Of a DNA stretch of 64,000 bases, positions 62,563-64,000 are shown piece after piece; the first letter of the stretch is position 1, and every line of letters starts with the position of its first letter. The position numbers were made by a program, and so were the translations under genes. A model generated the notes under the pieces. It was not told the origin of the DNA. It saw only the letters and a program-made list of their open reading frames with translations, and ran no database searches. The stretch covers positions 221,318 through 285,317 of the forward strand of contig DS990260.1 in assembly GCA_000155435.1 (NCBI GenBank), read 5' to 3'. The DNA is from Clostridiales bacterium 1_7_47FAA. Its GTDB lineage: Bacteria > Bacillota > Clostridia > Lachnospirales > Lachnospiraceae.

Positions 62563-64000
62563 ATGAAGAAAGGTTATTCACCTATGATGTATGTGCACAT
62601 CATCATCACGCTGTTTCTTATGTTCGGCTTTGGTTTCATTCCGCCCTTTGCCACCCTTACCCCCATGGGTATGAGGCTGTTAGGCACGTTCCTGGGCGTT
62701 ATTTACGGATATTCCACCTGCGAGATCATCTGGCCCTCCCTTTTCGCCTTCATCGCTTACGGCTTAAGCGGGTTCCCGGGCAGCATGAACGCGGGTATAT
62801 CCGCCACCATGGGAAGTTCTACCGTGTTCCAGATCATCACCCAGTACTTTACCGCAGGGGCCATTGTAATATATGGTTTTGGGAAATGGTTCATCCGCTG
62901 GTCCCTGTCCCAGAAGGCATTTAAGGGAAAACCGCTGTTTTACACATGGTGCTTCATGTTCATCTTCATGTGGTCCGCCATTGTATTGAGCCAGATAGCC
63001 ATGGCCCTGCTGCTCTACGCCATCTGGACGGATATCGCTGATTCCTGCGGCTATGACAAGGACAGCACGTTCCGCTATTACGGCTTTGGCGGCATCCTTT
63101 TGTCCATGGTCATGGGCGGAGGGATGATTCCCTATAAGAGCTGGATGCTGGGCCTTGCAACGACCTGGGCCGATGTTACCGGGGAAATCGTCAACCTGGG
63201 ATTCATGTTCCTTCTCACCGGGCTGGTGGGGACCATCGTGATGACGGCTTACGTCATCCTGGGCGCCAAACTTTTCAAGGTGGATTTCAGCATCATGAAG
63301 GGCTTTGACGTGGAAAAAATGGGTGAGGACAGTAAGCATTTAAGGCCCAGGGCCAAACGCATCATCATTGTTTATGTCATCATCATGCTGCTATCCATTT
63401 TTGCCGGGACCTTTACCAAAAACCCGGTTTCCAATTTCGTCAACAATACCCTGACCGTGGGCGGTCTGTACTGCCTGTGCTCCGCCATCCTGATGGTCCT
63501 TCCCAGCGGCGAGGGGGACAAAAAGGCAGCCATTGTGTTTAATGACATCAAGCACTCTGACGCAGCGGTCAGCTGGCCCGTCATCATGATGTGCGCAATC
63601 ACCATCCCCCTGGCCACTGCCATGACCAACGAGGCAACCGGGATCCTTCCTTGGCTTACGGGAATATTCGAACCCTTATTTGCCGGAAGGGGTCCGCTGT
63701 TTATCTTAATCTTCACCATTATCGTGATGATGATCCTTACCAACATCGGGTCCAATATTGCCTTCGGAGGGGCCATGATTCCCGTGGTCAGTCCCTTTGT
63801 AATGGCCGCGGGCATGAACCCGGTCATAGCGGGCGCTGCCCTGATCTGGATTGCCAACATCGGGATTGTCCTTCCCGGCGCATCCGCCCCGGCCTCCATT
63901 TTCCATGGGCGGAGCGAGATACCGGATGCCGCCATGCGTACCAAGGTGGTCTGCTTCGGCGCGCTGCTCATCCTTATAACAACTACCGTTGTATTCTCCA
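62563..64000 (+). CDS. SLC13/DASS-like anion permease (partial, runs off the window)
   Basis: 479 codons are visible and the frame is open at the right edge, so the gene is 3'-truncated by the window. ATG 62563 has AAGGAG 9 bases upstream. About 11 hydrophobic segments are present. The motif LTNIGSNIAFGGAMIPVVSPF and the earlier GGGMIPYKSWM and MTNEATG segments resemble the ion-transporter superfamily (SLC13/DASS, citrate/dicarboxylate carriers). Divergent from the catabolic operon and sharing its promoter region, it is probably the uptake system for the acid processed there. Confidence 0.82.
   Translation, partial: MKKGYSPMMYVHIIITLFLMFGFGFIPPFATLTPMGMRLLGTFLGVIYGYSTCEIIWPSLFAFIAYGLSGFPGSMNAGISATMGSSTVFQIITQYFTAGAIVIYGFGKWFIRWSLSQKAFKGKPLFYTWCFMFIFMWSAIVLSQIAMALLLYAIWTDIADSCGYDKDSTFRYYGFGGILLSMVMGGGMIPYKSWMLGLATTWADVTGEIVNLGFMFLLTGLVGTIVMTAYVILGAKLFKVDFSIMKGFDVEKMGEDSKHLRPRAKRIIIVYVIIMLLSIFAGTFTKNPVSNFVNNTLTVGGLYCLCSAILMVLPSGEGDKKAAIVFNDIKHSDAAVSWPVIMMCAITIPLATAMTNEATGILPWLTGIFEPLFAGRGPLFILIFTIIVMMILTNIGSNIAFGGAMIPVVSPFVMAAGMNPVIAGAALIWIANIGIVLPGASAPASIFHGRSEIPDAAMRTKVVCFGALLILITTTVVFS

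Noticed and set aside
62764-63971. Two minus-strand frames (about 190 and 200 codons) at the right edge
   Set aside because: The plus-strand frame through the same DNA is a continuous hydrophobic transporter with a good start site and divergent promoter; the minus frames are shadows.

Overview
The window looks like a chromosomal segment of a spore-forming Firmicute of the Lachnospiraceae, probably near the Clostridium clostridioforme / Enterocloster group. The clues are strong GGAGG ribosome binding sites, CodY, an intact sporulation sigma factor (SigK), a PASTA-kinase operon and Gram-positive riboswitch classes. The organism call is inference from gene content. Most genes lie on the minus strand; pyrB-pyrI and the transporter at the right edge are on plus. 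I see no rRNA, tRNA, insertion sequence, prophage or CRISPR array.

Layout. 1-8.1 kb: tsf, rpsB, codY, topA, dprA and comM; comM is cut by one in-frame TAG. 8.3-10.8 kb: a radical-SAM DNA-repair-type pair behind two LexA-like boxes. 10.9-18 kb: galE, a NagZ-like glycosidase, sigK without a pro-sequence, an LTA-synthase-like enzyme preceded by a 15-bp tandem repeat that forms a possible coupled ORF, and a MATE exporter. 18-20.2 kb: the last two purine steps as separate genes (AICAR transformylase and a PurO-type IMP cyclohydrolase) under a ZTP riboswitch. 20.2-24.3 kb: a MacB-like ABC trio. 24.5-26 kb: pyrB-pyrI. 26-29 kb: small genes and serS. 29-32.5 kb: an AGCS symporter and a YtcJ-like amidohydrolase behind a lysine riboswitch. 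32.5-34 kb: pyridoxal kinase and an ECF S component. 34-46.4 kb: a long housekeeping operon, priA-def-fmt-peptidase-rsmB-rlmN-prpC-prkC-rsgA-rpe-thiN. 46.4-52.7 kb: a cytosolic hybrid histidine kinase, a second MATE exporter, an M18 aminopeptidase and an APC permease.

52.8-64 kb holds the most unusual content: an eight-gene minus-strand operon. In order it encodes two Asp/Glu-racemase/maleate-isomerase-like proteins, two MmgE/PrpD proteins, an FAD/NAD oxidoreductase, a molybdopterin (Mo/W) oxidoreductase, a DmsB-type ferredoxin and an ornithine-cyclodeaminase-like protein. A divergent SLC13-like permease, cut by the window edge, shares the promoter region. The set reads as uptake, isomerisation or hydration, and redox processing of an unsaturated or branched di/tricarboxylic (perhaps amino-) acid. 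The substrate cannot be told from sequence, and this is the best candidate for an undescribed pathway.
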